Shown here: one piece after another, positions 8,825-16,682 of the stretch | Layout: every line of letters begins with the position of its first letter | How positions within the stretch are numbered: position 1 is the first letter of the stretch | From: Pseudanabaena sp. PCC 7367 | GTDB lineage: Bacteria; Cyanobacteriota; Cyanobacteriia; Pseudanabaenales; Pseudanabaenaceae | Assembly (NCBI RefSeq): GCF_000317065.1 | Contig: NC_019701.1 | Location: 3,978,001 to 4,042,000, forward strand | Length of the DNA: 64,000 nucleotides | Direction of reading: 5' to 3' | Position numbers and translations under genes: made by a program | Notes under the pieces: generated by a model | Told to the model about the DNA's origin: nothing | Database searches by the model: none | What the model saw: only the letters and a program-made list of their open reading frames with translations

Positions 8825-9616
8825 ATGACCAGAATTGCAATGCCTATACAGGAGCAGGAAGCTATTGTTGATAGTTTATTTAACATTCCACCTTCAGAGT
8901 GGTTGAAAGAGCTAACGCACCCAGATCAGTTAGAGCACTTTGAATATATCAGGGGTTTGAACTATGCCCTTTACTGGGAATTCAAAACCTACTTTTCTGG
9001 CTTACCCAGCCCAAATCATACCCTTGATGAACATGGCATAAAGAGTGTAAAGCTGATGACGAAAAGATACCTGTCACTTTACTGCATGCTGAGAGAATCA
9101 TGGACACTTTTCATATCAGCGGGGAAACAAATCAGACCAGACTTTAGTAATATATTCCCTAATCCTGGAGCAGTGTTAATCACAATGCTTACTAATAAAG
9201 CTAGGGCAATGCTGGAAGAGTGTCTTGTCGGCTATTTAGAGGTAAGCCCAAGCAAACGAGGTGAATTTAATCGTGACCACAAAAAGCTGCAAGATCATGA
9301 AATACCAAAGCTAAAGAAGAGTACTAGTCTTAGAGGTAAAAGTCTGGAAGAAGTTCAAGAACATTACGATAAAGAAATATTGAATAGAGATAAACATGCA
9401 ACAGGCTTTGCTGGCTTGGAGATTCTCTGCATTCAAGTTTGCAGAAAAAATGCATTGACTAATTCAGAAGTGAAGGAAGAACTTAGGCGGTTCAATGAGT
9501 TAGATGACAAACTCCACAAACACATTCAAAGTGCCACCCGAAAAACCAAAGCTTATGCATGGAAGGATGGCCAAAAGGGATACAGCGCGCCAGGCGGCAA
9601 ATATGAATTCAATTAA
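8825..9616 (+). CDS. island hypothetical protein
   Basis: The 263-residue protein is soluble and largely helical, rich in Lys and Glu, with no signal peptide or membrane segment. I recognise no motif. It follows the integrase by 112 bp on the same strand. The middle (about 145-200) is strongly charged and could be a coiled coil. Its position between integrase and polymerase suggests an element-specific role, for example excision, replication or defence, but nothing in the sequence shows which. Confidence 0.6.
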   Translation: MTRIAMPIQEQEAIVDSLFNIPPSEWLKELTHPDQLEHFEYIRGLNYALYWEFKTYFSGLPSPNHTLDEHGIKSVKLMTKRYLSLYCMLRESWTLFISAGKQIRPDFSNIFPNPGAVLITMLTNKARAMLEECLVGYLEVSPSKRGEFNRDHKKLQDHEIPKLKKSTSLRGKSLEEVQEHYDKEILNRDKHATGFAGLEILCIQVCRKNALTNSEVKEELRRFNELDDKLHKHIQSATRKTKAYAWKDGQKGYSAPGGKYEFN

Positions 9617-9753
9617 GTAAGTTTAACTTCTGTTAAGCGAGCTTAACATCTACCCCAAAAATGCCATTTCATTAGAGGTGAATCAATAATCAAATAGCTG
9701 CAAGGCGTCCCAACTTGATTGCCCTACAGCTATTAAAAAGTAAACAATAAAAA

Positions 9754-10116
9754 ATGAAAAATAAATTTCATGCACAGAGTTACACCTCTGGTGCGCTGGA
9801 TTCTTGTACACAAAATTATAACACTAAATCCAGCAAACGCAAAGATATTTACTGCGATTTGATCGGAGAAAAGTCGTATGGCCAGCCCTGGATTGATAGT
9901 GGCAATGCGGTAGATGTAGATCCAGAGCAACATGCTGGTTTGATCGAATCGGTAGTAAACAACTGGACTAAGAACAGAGAATTAACTCTACAGTTAGAAG
10001 TTGACGCTGAGTGGTATGGGGAGAGAATCCAGCCCATTAGCCTGCAAGTGGCTGAATTCAGCCCTTACAGCCAAAGATGGCAGCGATTCTATGAGCACCC
10101 AAGGTGGTCTGCATGA
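9754..10116 (+). CDS. small hypothetical protein
   Basis: A 120-residue acidic protein beginning MKNKFHAQSY and ending YEHPRWSA. No domain is recognised. Its stop overlaps the start of the next small frame as ATGA, which is typical of translational coupling and supports both frames being real. An inverted repeat with 8-bp arms (AATAGCTG/CAGCTATT) lies just upstream. Confidence 0.5.
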   Translation: MKNKFHAQSYTSGALDSCTQNYNTKSSKRKDIYCDLIGEKSYGQPWIDSGNAVDVDPEQHAGLIESVVNNWTKNRELTLQLEVDAEWYGERIQPISLQVAEFSPYSQRWQRFYEHPRWSA

Positions 10117-10295
10117 AGCAACAATATCCAAGCTGGCAAGGCGAGACCATGCTGGAAGAAATACTTGGTGCTGAAGGATTTGGAACCAAACTGTTAGGCG
10201 ACAATTACCTTGGCGTCTGGATGACGATTACTTGGCATAAAAAGATGATCGCCAGCAAGGATATGAGATCGCAAGTGGAGGTAGGCGTCAACTAG
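10113..10295 (+). CDS. small hypothetical protein, possibly cut by the IS21 insertion
   Basis: A 60-residue frame beginning MKQQYPSWQGE, with its ATG overlapping the stop of the preceding gene (ATGA). I chose this start over one three codons earlier because of the coupling. The last few codons run into the likely left end of the IS21-family element (around 10286), so the natural C terminus may have been replaced. No family is recognised. Confidence 0.45.
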   Translation: MKQQYPSWQGETMLEEILGAEGFGTKLLGDNYLGVWMTITWHKKMIASKDMRSQVEVGVN

Positions 10296-10366
10296 AAAAA
10301 AAGAGATCAAAACGGGAAAAAAGAAAGACACTAAAGACGTTCAAACAGGAAAGTGGAACGTCAGCA

Positions 10367-12055
10367 GTGTCAGGTCAATATATAAAACAATATCAAGTGC
10401 AAGTGTACAAGAAAGCACGAGAGGTCGGCTGCAATCAAAATGAGTCAGCCGAGATTGCCGGCATATCAGTCCGTAGCGGCAGCCGTATTGAGCAAGGCAA
10501 ACACCAGCCCAAGAGTAAAGGTGAGCGAGATTGGCGCACCCGCCGAGATCCGCTATCAGGAGTGTGGGAGGAAGAGCTAGAGCCAATGCTTCGACGTGAG
10601 CCTCGTCTAGAGGCGATGACATTGTATGAATATCTAGCCGAGCATTATCCAGGCCAATATGAGCAACAATTGCGTACCTTACAAAGGCGAGTGCAGGTAT
10701 GGAAAAGTATCCATGGCAAACCGCAGGAGGTAATGTTTGAGATCCGCCATCAGCCCGGCGAAATGGGTCTATCAGATTTTACCGAGCTCAAACAGGTGGA
10801 AGTTACCATCAAAGGGAAACAATATGAGCACCTGCTGTACCACTACCGTCTGGCCTACAGTGGCTGGCAATATGTGCAGGTAATCGAGGGTGGCGAGAGC
10901 TTTATCGGCTTGTCTGAAGGATTACAGAATGCGCTGCATGCCTGTGGTGGTGTACCAAAGCAGCATCGCACCGATAATTTGAGTGCTGCCTATCGGAATA
11001 TGGCGGGCAAACGGCATAAACCACTAACCCAATTCTATGCCGAGCTATGTGAACACTATGGCATGAGTCCAAGTCGCAATAACCCAGGCGTGGCTCATGA
11101 AAATGGCTCCATCGAATCTCCCCATGGACATTTCAAGCGCCGGTTGCGCCAAGCTCTGTATTTGCGTGGCAGCTTTGAGTTTGAGTCAGTGAGTGCATAT
11201 CAAGAATTTATCGAGCAGGTGGTTGCCAAGCTCAATTGTAAATGCAGCGCCAAGTTTGCCGAGGAAAAAGTAACCCTACAACCACTACCGAGATATCGCT
11301 GTGCCGATTACGAAGAATTGACGGTGCGGGTGACCTGCCACAGCACCATTTCGGTGCGCTGCATTCTTTACACGGTGCCATCAAGACTGATTGGCAGGCA
11401 GCTGAATATTCATATCTATCACAACCGCCTGGTCGGTTATTTGGGGCAGCAACAAGTGGTGGAACTACCCCGTTTGCGAGTACATGGGTCAGCCAAAATC
11501 CGCCGTGCTCGCTGTATTAACTACCGCCATGTAATTGATAGCCTCAGGCGTAAACCCCGTGCCTTTATTTACTGCACCTGGCAGCAAGACCTATTGCCTA
11601 ATCAACAATGGCGGCAGCTGTGGCAGAGGTTACAGGCTGATTTTGAAATCGATAATGCAGCGCGCATCATGGTTGAAGCCCTCTATATTGCTGCCAAGCA
11701 CGATAGAGAAACTACAGTGGCCGACTATCTTGAAACCCAACTGCAGCAGGGCACTCTCAGCCTGAAGGCTCTACAGCAACAGTTCCTACTACCCCAGCAG
11801 CAATTGAGCGTACCTCAACTAAACGTACAACAACATTCGCTTTCAGCCTATGACCAACTCCTCGAAACCAAACCCGAACAATACTCTGAGCCTGATACTC
11901 AAACAGCTACGACTCTCGCACATGCTCCAACATTGGCAGACTATCGAGCAGAAGGCCACCCAACAGCATTGGGCTTACGACCGGTTCTTGCTCGCTCTGT
12001 GCGAATTGGAACTGGATTATCGCCAACAGAATCGGATCAAACGAGCTCTCGCTGA
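10367..12055 (+). CDS. istA: IS21-family transposase IstA
   Basis: The 562-residue frame starts with GTG. It has an N-terminal helix-turn-helix (about 10-45, ESAEIAGISVRSGSRIEQG) and a DDE integrase core: Asp in GLSDFTELK, Asp in KQHRTDNLSAAYR, and Glu in NPGVAHENGSIESPHGHFKRR. It is the catalytic DDE transposase. Its last ~68 residues overlap the istB frame by 206 bp and read as low-quality sequence. The original stop was probably near 11860, and the C terminus looks extended by loss of that stop. Confidence 0.93.
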   Translation: MSGQYIKQYQVQVYKKAREVGCNQNESAEIAGISVRSGSRIEQGKHQPKSKGERDWRTRRDPLSGVWEEELEPMLRREPRLEAMTLYEYLAEHYPGQYEQQLRTLQRRVQVWKSIHGKPQEVMFEIRHQPGEMGLSDFTELKQVEVTIKGKQYEHLLYHYRLAYSGWQYVQVIEGGESFIGLSEGLQNALHACGGVPKQHRTDNLSAAYRNMAGKRHKPLTQFYAELCEHYGMSPSRNNPGVAHENGSIESPHGHFKRRLRQALYLRGSFEFESVSAYQEFIEQVVAKLNCKCSAKFAEEKVTLQPLPRYRCADYEELTVRVTCHSTISVRCILYTVPSRLIGRQLNIHIYHNRLVGYLGQQQVVELPRLRVHGSAKIRRARCINYRHVIDSLRRKPRAFIYCTWQQDLLPNQQWRQLWQRLQADFEIDNAARIMVEALYIAAKHDRETTVADYLETQLQQGTLSLKALQQQFLLPQQQLSVPQLNVQQHSLSAYDQLLETKPEQYSEPDTQTATTLAHAPTLADYRAEGHPTALGLRPVLARSVRIGTGLSPTESDQTSSR

Positions 12056-12620
12056 GGCTAAATTACCTACTGGTAAAAGCTTTACCTCTTTCGATTTTGA
12101 ACATTGCCCTAGTTTCAAATCAGCGCCACTGATCCAACTGGCACAAGATACGGCCTGGTTGGATAGGGCCGAAAACTGCTTGCTATTTGGACCTTCCGGG
12201 GTCGGTAAAACTCATCTTGCTGCTGCGCTCGGGCGCTCGATGATTGAAATGGGCAAACGGGTTAAGTTCTTCTCGGCCTATGCTTTGCTACAACATCTAC
12301 AGCAAGCCAAACTACAACTTCAGCTTGCCTCTATCCTTGCCAAACTTGACCGCTTTGATTTACTCATTATTGATGATCTTGGCTATGTCAAAAAATCTGA
12401 GGCTGAAACTTCCGTCCTGTTTGAGCTGATTGCTCATCGTTATGAACGCAAAAGCCTCATCATTACTGCTAATCAGCCTTTCTCGCAATGGGATCACATC
12501 TTTGCCGATGACATGATGACTGTTGCTGCCGTTGACCGCCTCATTCATCATGCTCTCATTGTTGAAATTCATGCTGATAGTTTCCGTAAACGCAACGCTG
12601 TTGAGCGCTCGCAAAAATAA
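11850..12620 (+). CDS. istB: IS21-family helper ATPase IstB
   Basis: The 256-residue AAA+ protein has Walker A GPSGVGKT (about residues 113-120), Walker B LLIIDDLGYV (about 170-179), and the sensor region SLIITANQPFSQW. Length and layout match complete IstB. It forms an ATP-dependent complex that helps IstA choose and bend target DNA. It starts inside the istA frame, in the +1 frame relative to it. Both genes look intact, so the element may still be mobile. Confidence 0.93.
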   Translation: MTNSSKPNPNNTLSLILKQLRLSHMLQHWQTIEQKATQQHWAYDRFLLALCELELDYRQQNRIKRALAEAKLPTGKSFTSFDFEHCPSFKSAPLIQLAQDTAWLDRAENCLLFGPSGVGKTHLAAALGRSMIEMGKRVKFFSAYALLQHLQQAKLQLQLASILAKLDRFDLLIIDDLGYVKKSEAETSVLFELIAHRYERKSLIITANQPFSQWDHIFADDMMTVAAVDRLIHHALIVEIHADSFRKRNAVERSQK

Positions 12621-12769
12621 TAATCGCTATCAATCCGAATCTTACTGCTCCTTGAGGTTCAACATATGCAGTTCCTTTCAGCTTAGTTTTAGTTGTCATT
12701 TGCACACGTCATTTACATCCGCTATTTGCCAAGTAATTGACGCCGTCGAAATTGGTAATTGACATTTAA

Positions 12770-13330
12770 CACAAACCGCCAAACTGTAAATTAGGTAAGC
12801 CAATCATAATCAATTTGCATATATTCTTCTCAGAAGGCGATATACGCTGCTTCCTGGGCGATCGACTCGCAAAGCAAGCTTTTGAGTATTTGAGAAGGCA
12901 TAGTTACTTACACTCAAAACGAAGAATCAAGCTGGATTACTGGCTGCTTCGGGATGGGGTAGCCCGCCAGGTATTTCTCAAAGTTATAGATCATGCGGGA
13001 CATGGCAAGAAGTCGCTGCTTCAGACCGCAAACGAATTGAATGTAGCGATGCCTGCTAAAACAATCATGGATGAGTACAAGTCCAGAATGAATGAGGCAT
13101 ATGAACAAATGCCAGAAGAGTTTGTTAGCTATGCAATGGGCGATCTGGTTCTTTACGATTTATTTCAGGCAAGACTTAGGCAACAAAATCATTGTCGAGA
13201 AGTACTAGGAATCAATGAAAGAGATAAGCCTGCTATGTCATCTGGCAGATTCGTTAGTGACTTATTTTCAGAGTTTTTAGCTGGGCAGTGCCCCATATCA
13301 GATGAACTAATTGAACATCTATCAATTTGA
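12770..13330 (+). pseudogene. family-B DNA polymerase, truncated exonuclease-domain fragment
   Basis: The frame is open from 12770, directly after the IS21 end, and its first usable start is a TTG at 12815 (171 residues). It resembles the second half of the 3'-5' exonuclease domain of cyanobacterial plasmid/element PolB proteins. FVSYAMGDLVLYDLF fits exonuclease motif III (YxxxD), and FLKVIDHAGHGKKSL precedes it as in those proteins. The motif I region (DxE) that should lie upstream is absent; the IS21 element sits there instead. The fragment ends in TGA 11 bp before the polymerase-domain frame begins. Family assignment is from memory of the motif pattern. Confidence 0.6.
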
Positions 13331-13341
13331 GATACTGAATC

Positions 13342-15237
13342 TTGGCAAAAGATAATCTTGGGAAATTATTATGTCAATCTGGCATCAATCAATTACTGTG
13401 TAACGATGCGGAGATGACAACAAGGCACCTGGCACTTGTTCAAGGGGGCAGGGCTAGGAATGAAAGTGGAGGTAAAGTCTTGCACAGAGGATTGGCAATA
13501 AGTGCTGATATATCCGGCGCCTATGCCACAGCAATGAAACAGATCATATACCCAATAGGCCTGCCAACCACTATTTCATTTCCTCTAAATTGTCCTGATA
13601 AATGGCTAACAATCAAAAGGATGCTCAAAAAATATGGAAGTGAGTTTGTTGATGGCCTATGGTTCGCAGTGATCGACTCAGTTGAACAACTTAGCTTTGA
13701 TCAGGATCTAATCTTTAGTAAGTGTAACCCCAAGCTAACAGGGCTTGGTGATAGTAAAGATGATGATGACGGTGCTATTAAAGCTGACTTCGGTTTACAT
13801 ACAAGAGAGATTGAAAATGGGGTACTGACCAGTTCAACACTTGAAATAATAAACAAGGTAGCAACTAAGCAAGAACGAGCTGAGCTAATGAAGAAGCTCA
13901 GAGTCAAAGCACTGATTTATTATCCCAACTCAAAAAGGTGTGATAATCCTGAAGAATTGAATCAGGAAATTATGGCTGGTGAGAGGTTGAGTACTAGTAA
14001 TAGCAGATCACACAGCGGCAACTATAAATTAGATGAAAGAAGCAGAGCTTGGTTAGGAGTAGAACTCTCATCTTTCTTAGATCTACTGATCGAAGAACGC
14101 AAAAGATTAAAACAGCAGCGTAATCAATACTCTGTAGACAGTGATAAGTATAGAGAATTAGATGCTCAGCAGAGTGGTTTGAAACTAGTAATTAACACTA
14201 CCTACGGCACTATTGCCAGTCCTTATTTTGATATCGGTAATGTAGTAGTGGCAAATAATATTACAGCATTGGTCAGGAACGTTTGCTGGTGCATGGTTAA
14301 GGCTTCGAATGGTAAGACAGCTATTACAGACGGCAGCGAAGCAATGTTGAACCAGTTTGCTTTTCTCAATTTTCCAAATAATCGAAAGTTAGGATTAAAT
14401 GTGCTTAGCCAAGTCAAAGACTACGATAGCCTGGATCGCCATCATAAATCATACATAAAGCTAAAACCGATTGGAGGCGGTGACCAATGGAGTATATCGG
14501 GCAATAGACCAAAGGTAAACGGCGATCGTGAATATTGTCTGACTAATGGTGAGATCGAGATATGGGGCAGCAAGGACAATTGGGGCGAGCTTAACCAACT
14601 ATATAAGCAACACATGGATCATTTTGCTGATGCTTATGGTCTGACTTTCTTAAGCGAATTTGATTATGAAATTAAGGACGTATATCAAGATATAGCCCTT
14701 CTTAATGTAGCTAACTATGGGATGCGGCAGCTTGATGGCAAACTCTATGTAAAGGTAAGAGGCTCAAAACTACATGAAAATATTGAGGGGTTTAACATTC
14801 ATCCCAGGGTGCAAGTTTACGGAGATATTTTGACCTGCAAGCCCGTTCACCCCGTACCTCTATATCGCTCAAGGCAATTAGTCAAAGTCGATGGATGGAG
14901 GCATAACGGCAATCTGCGGAGTAATTTCCTCCCAGGTGATAGCTTCTATCAAATGAAATTTCCAACTCTGATCAGTGCTAGCCAGTTTGAGTTTAAAACC
15001 TATGCCGATCGCCAATGGTGGACTAAACGCCAGGAAAAACTCAGGGATTTAACCGGTTATGGCCTTGAATATTACCTGCTTAACGAAGATGGCAGTATTG
15101 ACCTTGACAATATTAAGCGAATCCAGAGAATGATTGACCAAGTTGAAAGACCCTACCTGCCCCAAAACCCAATAATTAGGATAGGTTATGACAAGTGGAA
15201 ATATGGCTCGAAATATTGTGACTCGCAGTCTGGATAA
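13342..15237 (+). CDS. family-B DNA polymerase, polymerase domain
   Basis: A 631-residue frame with a TTG start. Three polymerase motifs are readable: motif A as SADISGAYATAM (about residue 54), motif B as GLKLVINTTYGTIASPYF (about 275-292, KxxxNxxYG), and motif C as TAITDGSEAM (about 331), where DG replaces DTD, as I recall for element-borne PolBs of this group. LALVQGGRARNE before motif A also fits. The domain probably replicates the mobile element. It is in a different frame from the exonuclease fragment upstream. Both frames carry stops in the joint (13328 and 13336), so one frameshift cannot rejoin them. Either the gene has decayed or it is truly split. Confidence 0.65.
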   Translation: MAKDNLGKLLCQSGINQLLCNDAEMTTRHLALVQGGRARNESGGKVLHRGLAISADISGAYATAMKQIIYPIGLPTTISFPLNCPDKWLTIKRMLKKYGSEFVDGLWFAVIDSVEQLSFDQDLIFSKCNPKLTGLGDSKDDDDGAIKADFGLHTREIENGVLTSSTLEIINKVATKQERAELMKKLRVKALIYYPNSKRCDNPEELNQEIMAGERLSTSNSRSHSGNYKLDERSRAWLGVELSSFLDLLIEERKRLKQQRNQYSVDSDKYRELDAQQSGLKLVINTTYGTIASPYFDIGNVVVANNITALVRNVCWCMVKASNGKTAITDGSEAMLNQFAFLNFPNNRKLGLNVLSQVKDYDSLDRHHKSYIKLKPIGGGDQWSISGNRPKVNGDREYCLTNGEIEIWGSKDNWGELNQLYKQHMDHFADAYGLTFLSEFDYEIKDVYQDIALLNVANYGMRQLDGKLYVKVRGSKLHENIEGFNIHPRVQVYGDILTCKPVHPVPLYRSRQLVKVDGWRHNGNLRSNFLPGDSFYQMKFPTLISASQFEFKTYADRQWWTKRQEKLRDLTGYGLEYYLLNEDGSIDLDNIKRIQRMIDQVERPYLPQNPIIRIGYDKWKYGSKYCDSQSG

Positions 15238-15346
15238 CGCTATCACTTATGCCGCAGAAGTGGCCAAAAGGCACAAAAAAGGGGCGATCGGCGGCAATCG
15301 GAATCCAGTGATAGATAGGGTTTTGCTTAAATGTTGTACATTATAG
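15203..15346 (+). CDS. 47-residue small protein within the cargo-flanking repeat
   Basis: The frame starts at ATG 15203, overlapping the last 35 bases of the polymerase gene, and ends in TAG at 15344. The segment KKGAIGGNRNPVIDRVLLKC is matched at the other end of the cargo (frame around 35822-35919) by QKGAIGGNLNPYIEALLLKC, followed by a stop. Several DNA differences between the two copies are silent or conservative, which suggests a real peptide, although DNA similarity continues past both stops. The function is unknown. The right-hand copy has no good start and is probably a fragment. Confidence 0.45.
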   Translation: MARNIVTRSLDNAITYAAEVAKRHKKGAIGGNRNPVIDRVLLKCCTL

Positions 15347-15361
15347 GGGAGTCCCCAGAAT
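15249..15361 (+). repeat. cargo-flanking imperfect direct repeat, left copy
   Basis: Similar to 35832-35944 in the same orientation. Block 1 (15271-15297) matches 35855-35880 apart from one A in an A-run. It is followed by a diverged spacer of 23 bases in both copies. Block 2 (15321-15361) matches 35904-35944 at 35 of 41 positions with no gap. Block 2 ends in the palindrome GGGGAGTCCCC, which in the right copy reads GGGGATACCCC. The repeats bracket the siderophore cassette. It includes the 3' part of the 47-codon frame. Confidence 0.75.
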
Positions 15362-15577
15362 TTGCATGGGATTCGATCGCTGCTTCAAGCTTCATTTACC
15401 TAGCTGCACGATCGCCTCAAGGAATATTGTAGTCAGTATCTACTGATTTATTAAATGAACGCACTATTTCGACGTCATTATCCGCTTCGATATCTGTTCT
15501 AAATACTCAATCTAGTAGATAAAGAGTGATGAACATGCTAAGAGCGAAAGCGATCATTTAAGGAGATTGAGCAAGGT

Positions 15578-16639
15578 TTACTGAGTTGTTAACAAGTGTT
15601 GTTCTAGTTCATCTAGGTAAAGCTCAGCGCCTATCACTCCAGGTAACCCTACGCAGATGTACACAGGAATAAAATAAACCTGGCCTGTTTTACTAGCGTC
15701 AAGGGATTGGGCAATCGGATTTTCTAACCATGCCTGTTTTAGTTTTGCCAATTGGTGTGCTTCAAAGTTTTCAAGTCCATCTAGTTGCTCAAGTTCAGTG
15801 AAGTTGTTGCCCAGAAGCAACACCAAATCTGCATCATTAAGCTGCGGCAGGGTTTCAATTGAGACTGGAATTGAATGAGAATCAGATTGAGGTTCTTCTA
15901 ATCCTGCTGGGGTTAAAAGCTCAAACCCTAACTCCTCCAACAAAGAACCGCACATACCATAATAATTAGCTAGAAAAATCTCTTGTAATTCTGATGAGCC
16001 TAGCAATAACATCTGGGGGCGGGTGGCAACTAACGGTGCGAAGTTTTCTTTGGCGTTGGCAATTCTTTGCTCTGTCACTTGTAATATCTGCTTAGCTTGC
16101 TCTGGGCGATCGACCGCCTGGCCAATAATCTCTAGGCTTGCCTTTGGTTCTGACCAACTGACTAAGATTGTCGGAGCAATTTCTGATAGGTTAGTATACT
16201 GAGCCTCACTGCCTTCCGCACCCACAATCAAGTCAGGCTTGAGCTGCAAAATTGATTCCAGGGATGGATTATAGGCAAGGCCAACATTAGCGATCGGCTG
16301 AGTCACAAATTTGCCTAAATAAGGGATCTGTTGACTGGGTTGATCATAATCGCCCTGATGCAAGCTGATGTGATCAGCAAAGGCGATCGGTTGTATTTCC
16401 AAAGCTAATAGGGGTTCTAGGGCATAGGGACCTAGTGCCACCACCCGCTGTGGTTGACCACATATTTCGGTCTCTCCAGCATCATGTTCTACCAAGCGAC
16501 AATCTGGCGTAGCAGGTGAATTAGATTCATTCGCAGTTTCATCAGTAGCAGGGCGATCGCTCTGGGCTGGTTGGCAAGCAGCGATCGCCCCTACAAGCAT
16601 GACTGAAACCAACAATCTGATAGATACTGAAAACTTCAT
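15578..16639 (-). CDS. iron-siderophore ABC transporter substrate-binding lipoprotein (first copy)
   Basis: The 353-residue protein has an N-terminal signal with lipobox GAIAAC, so Cys22 is probably lipidated. The rest is a FecB/FhuD-type (PF01497) binding protein: CGQPQRVVALGPYALEPLLALEIQPI at the start of the fold, LKPDLIVGAEGSEAQY in the middle, and VYFIPVYICVGLPGVIGAELYLDEL near the end. It would carry ferric siderophore in the periplasm to the FecCD-type permease encoded about 6 kb away. It lies 43 bp downstream of the first TonB receptor on the same strand, so the two are probably one Fur-controlled operon. A second copy lies at 30277. Confidence 0.88.
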   Translation of the reverse strand: MKFSVSIRLLVSVMLVGAIAACQPAQSDRPATDETANESNSPATPDCRLVEHDAGETEICGQPQRVVALGPYALEPLLALEIQPIAFADHISLHQGDYDQPSQQIPYLGKFVTQPIANVGLAYNPSLESILQLKPDLIVGAEGSEAQYTNLSEIAPTILVSWSEPKASLEIIGQAVDRPEQAKQILQVTEQRIANAKENFAPLVATRPQMLLLGSSELQEIFLANYYGMCGSLLEELGFELLTPAGLEEPQSDSHSIPVSIETLPQLNDADLVLLLGNNFTELEQLDGLENFEAHQLAKLKQAWLENPIAQSLDASKTGQVYFIPVYICVGLPGVIGAELYLDELEQHLLTTQ

Positions 16640-16682
16640 GATTTGTTTATCCAGAATGTTTAAAACCAGAAATCAGCTCACC

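Larger units (their letters stand above)
10286..12764 (+). mobile_element. IS21-family insertion sequence
   Basis: The element carries intact istA and istB genes in the usual order. The right end is placed at 12764, where the reverse strand begins TGTCAATTACC, the TGTCA-type terminus expected for IS21 elements. Nearby internal copies of GACG/GTCAT-type sequence are consistent with the multiple terminal repeats of the family. The left end is placed near 10286, where CGTCAACTAG is the best partner, but it has C instead of T at its first base. I see no target-site duplication. Boundaries are therefore approximate. Confidence 0.7.

Noticed and set aside
13300-13345. Simple frameshift joining the exonuclease and polymerase frames
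   Set aside because: Stops in both frames (13328 and 13336) lie in the joint, so one indel cannot give a continuous protein.
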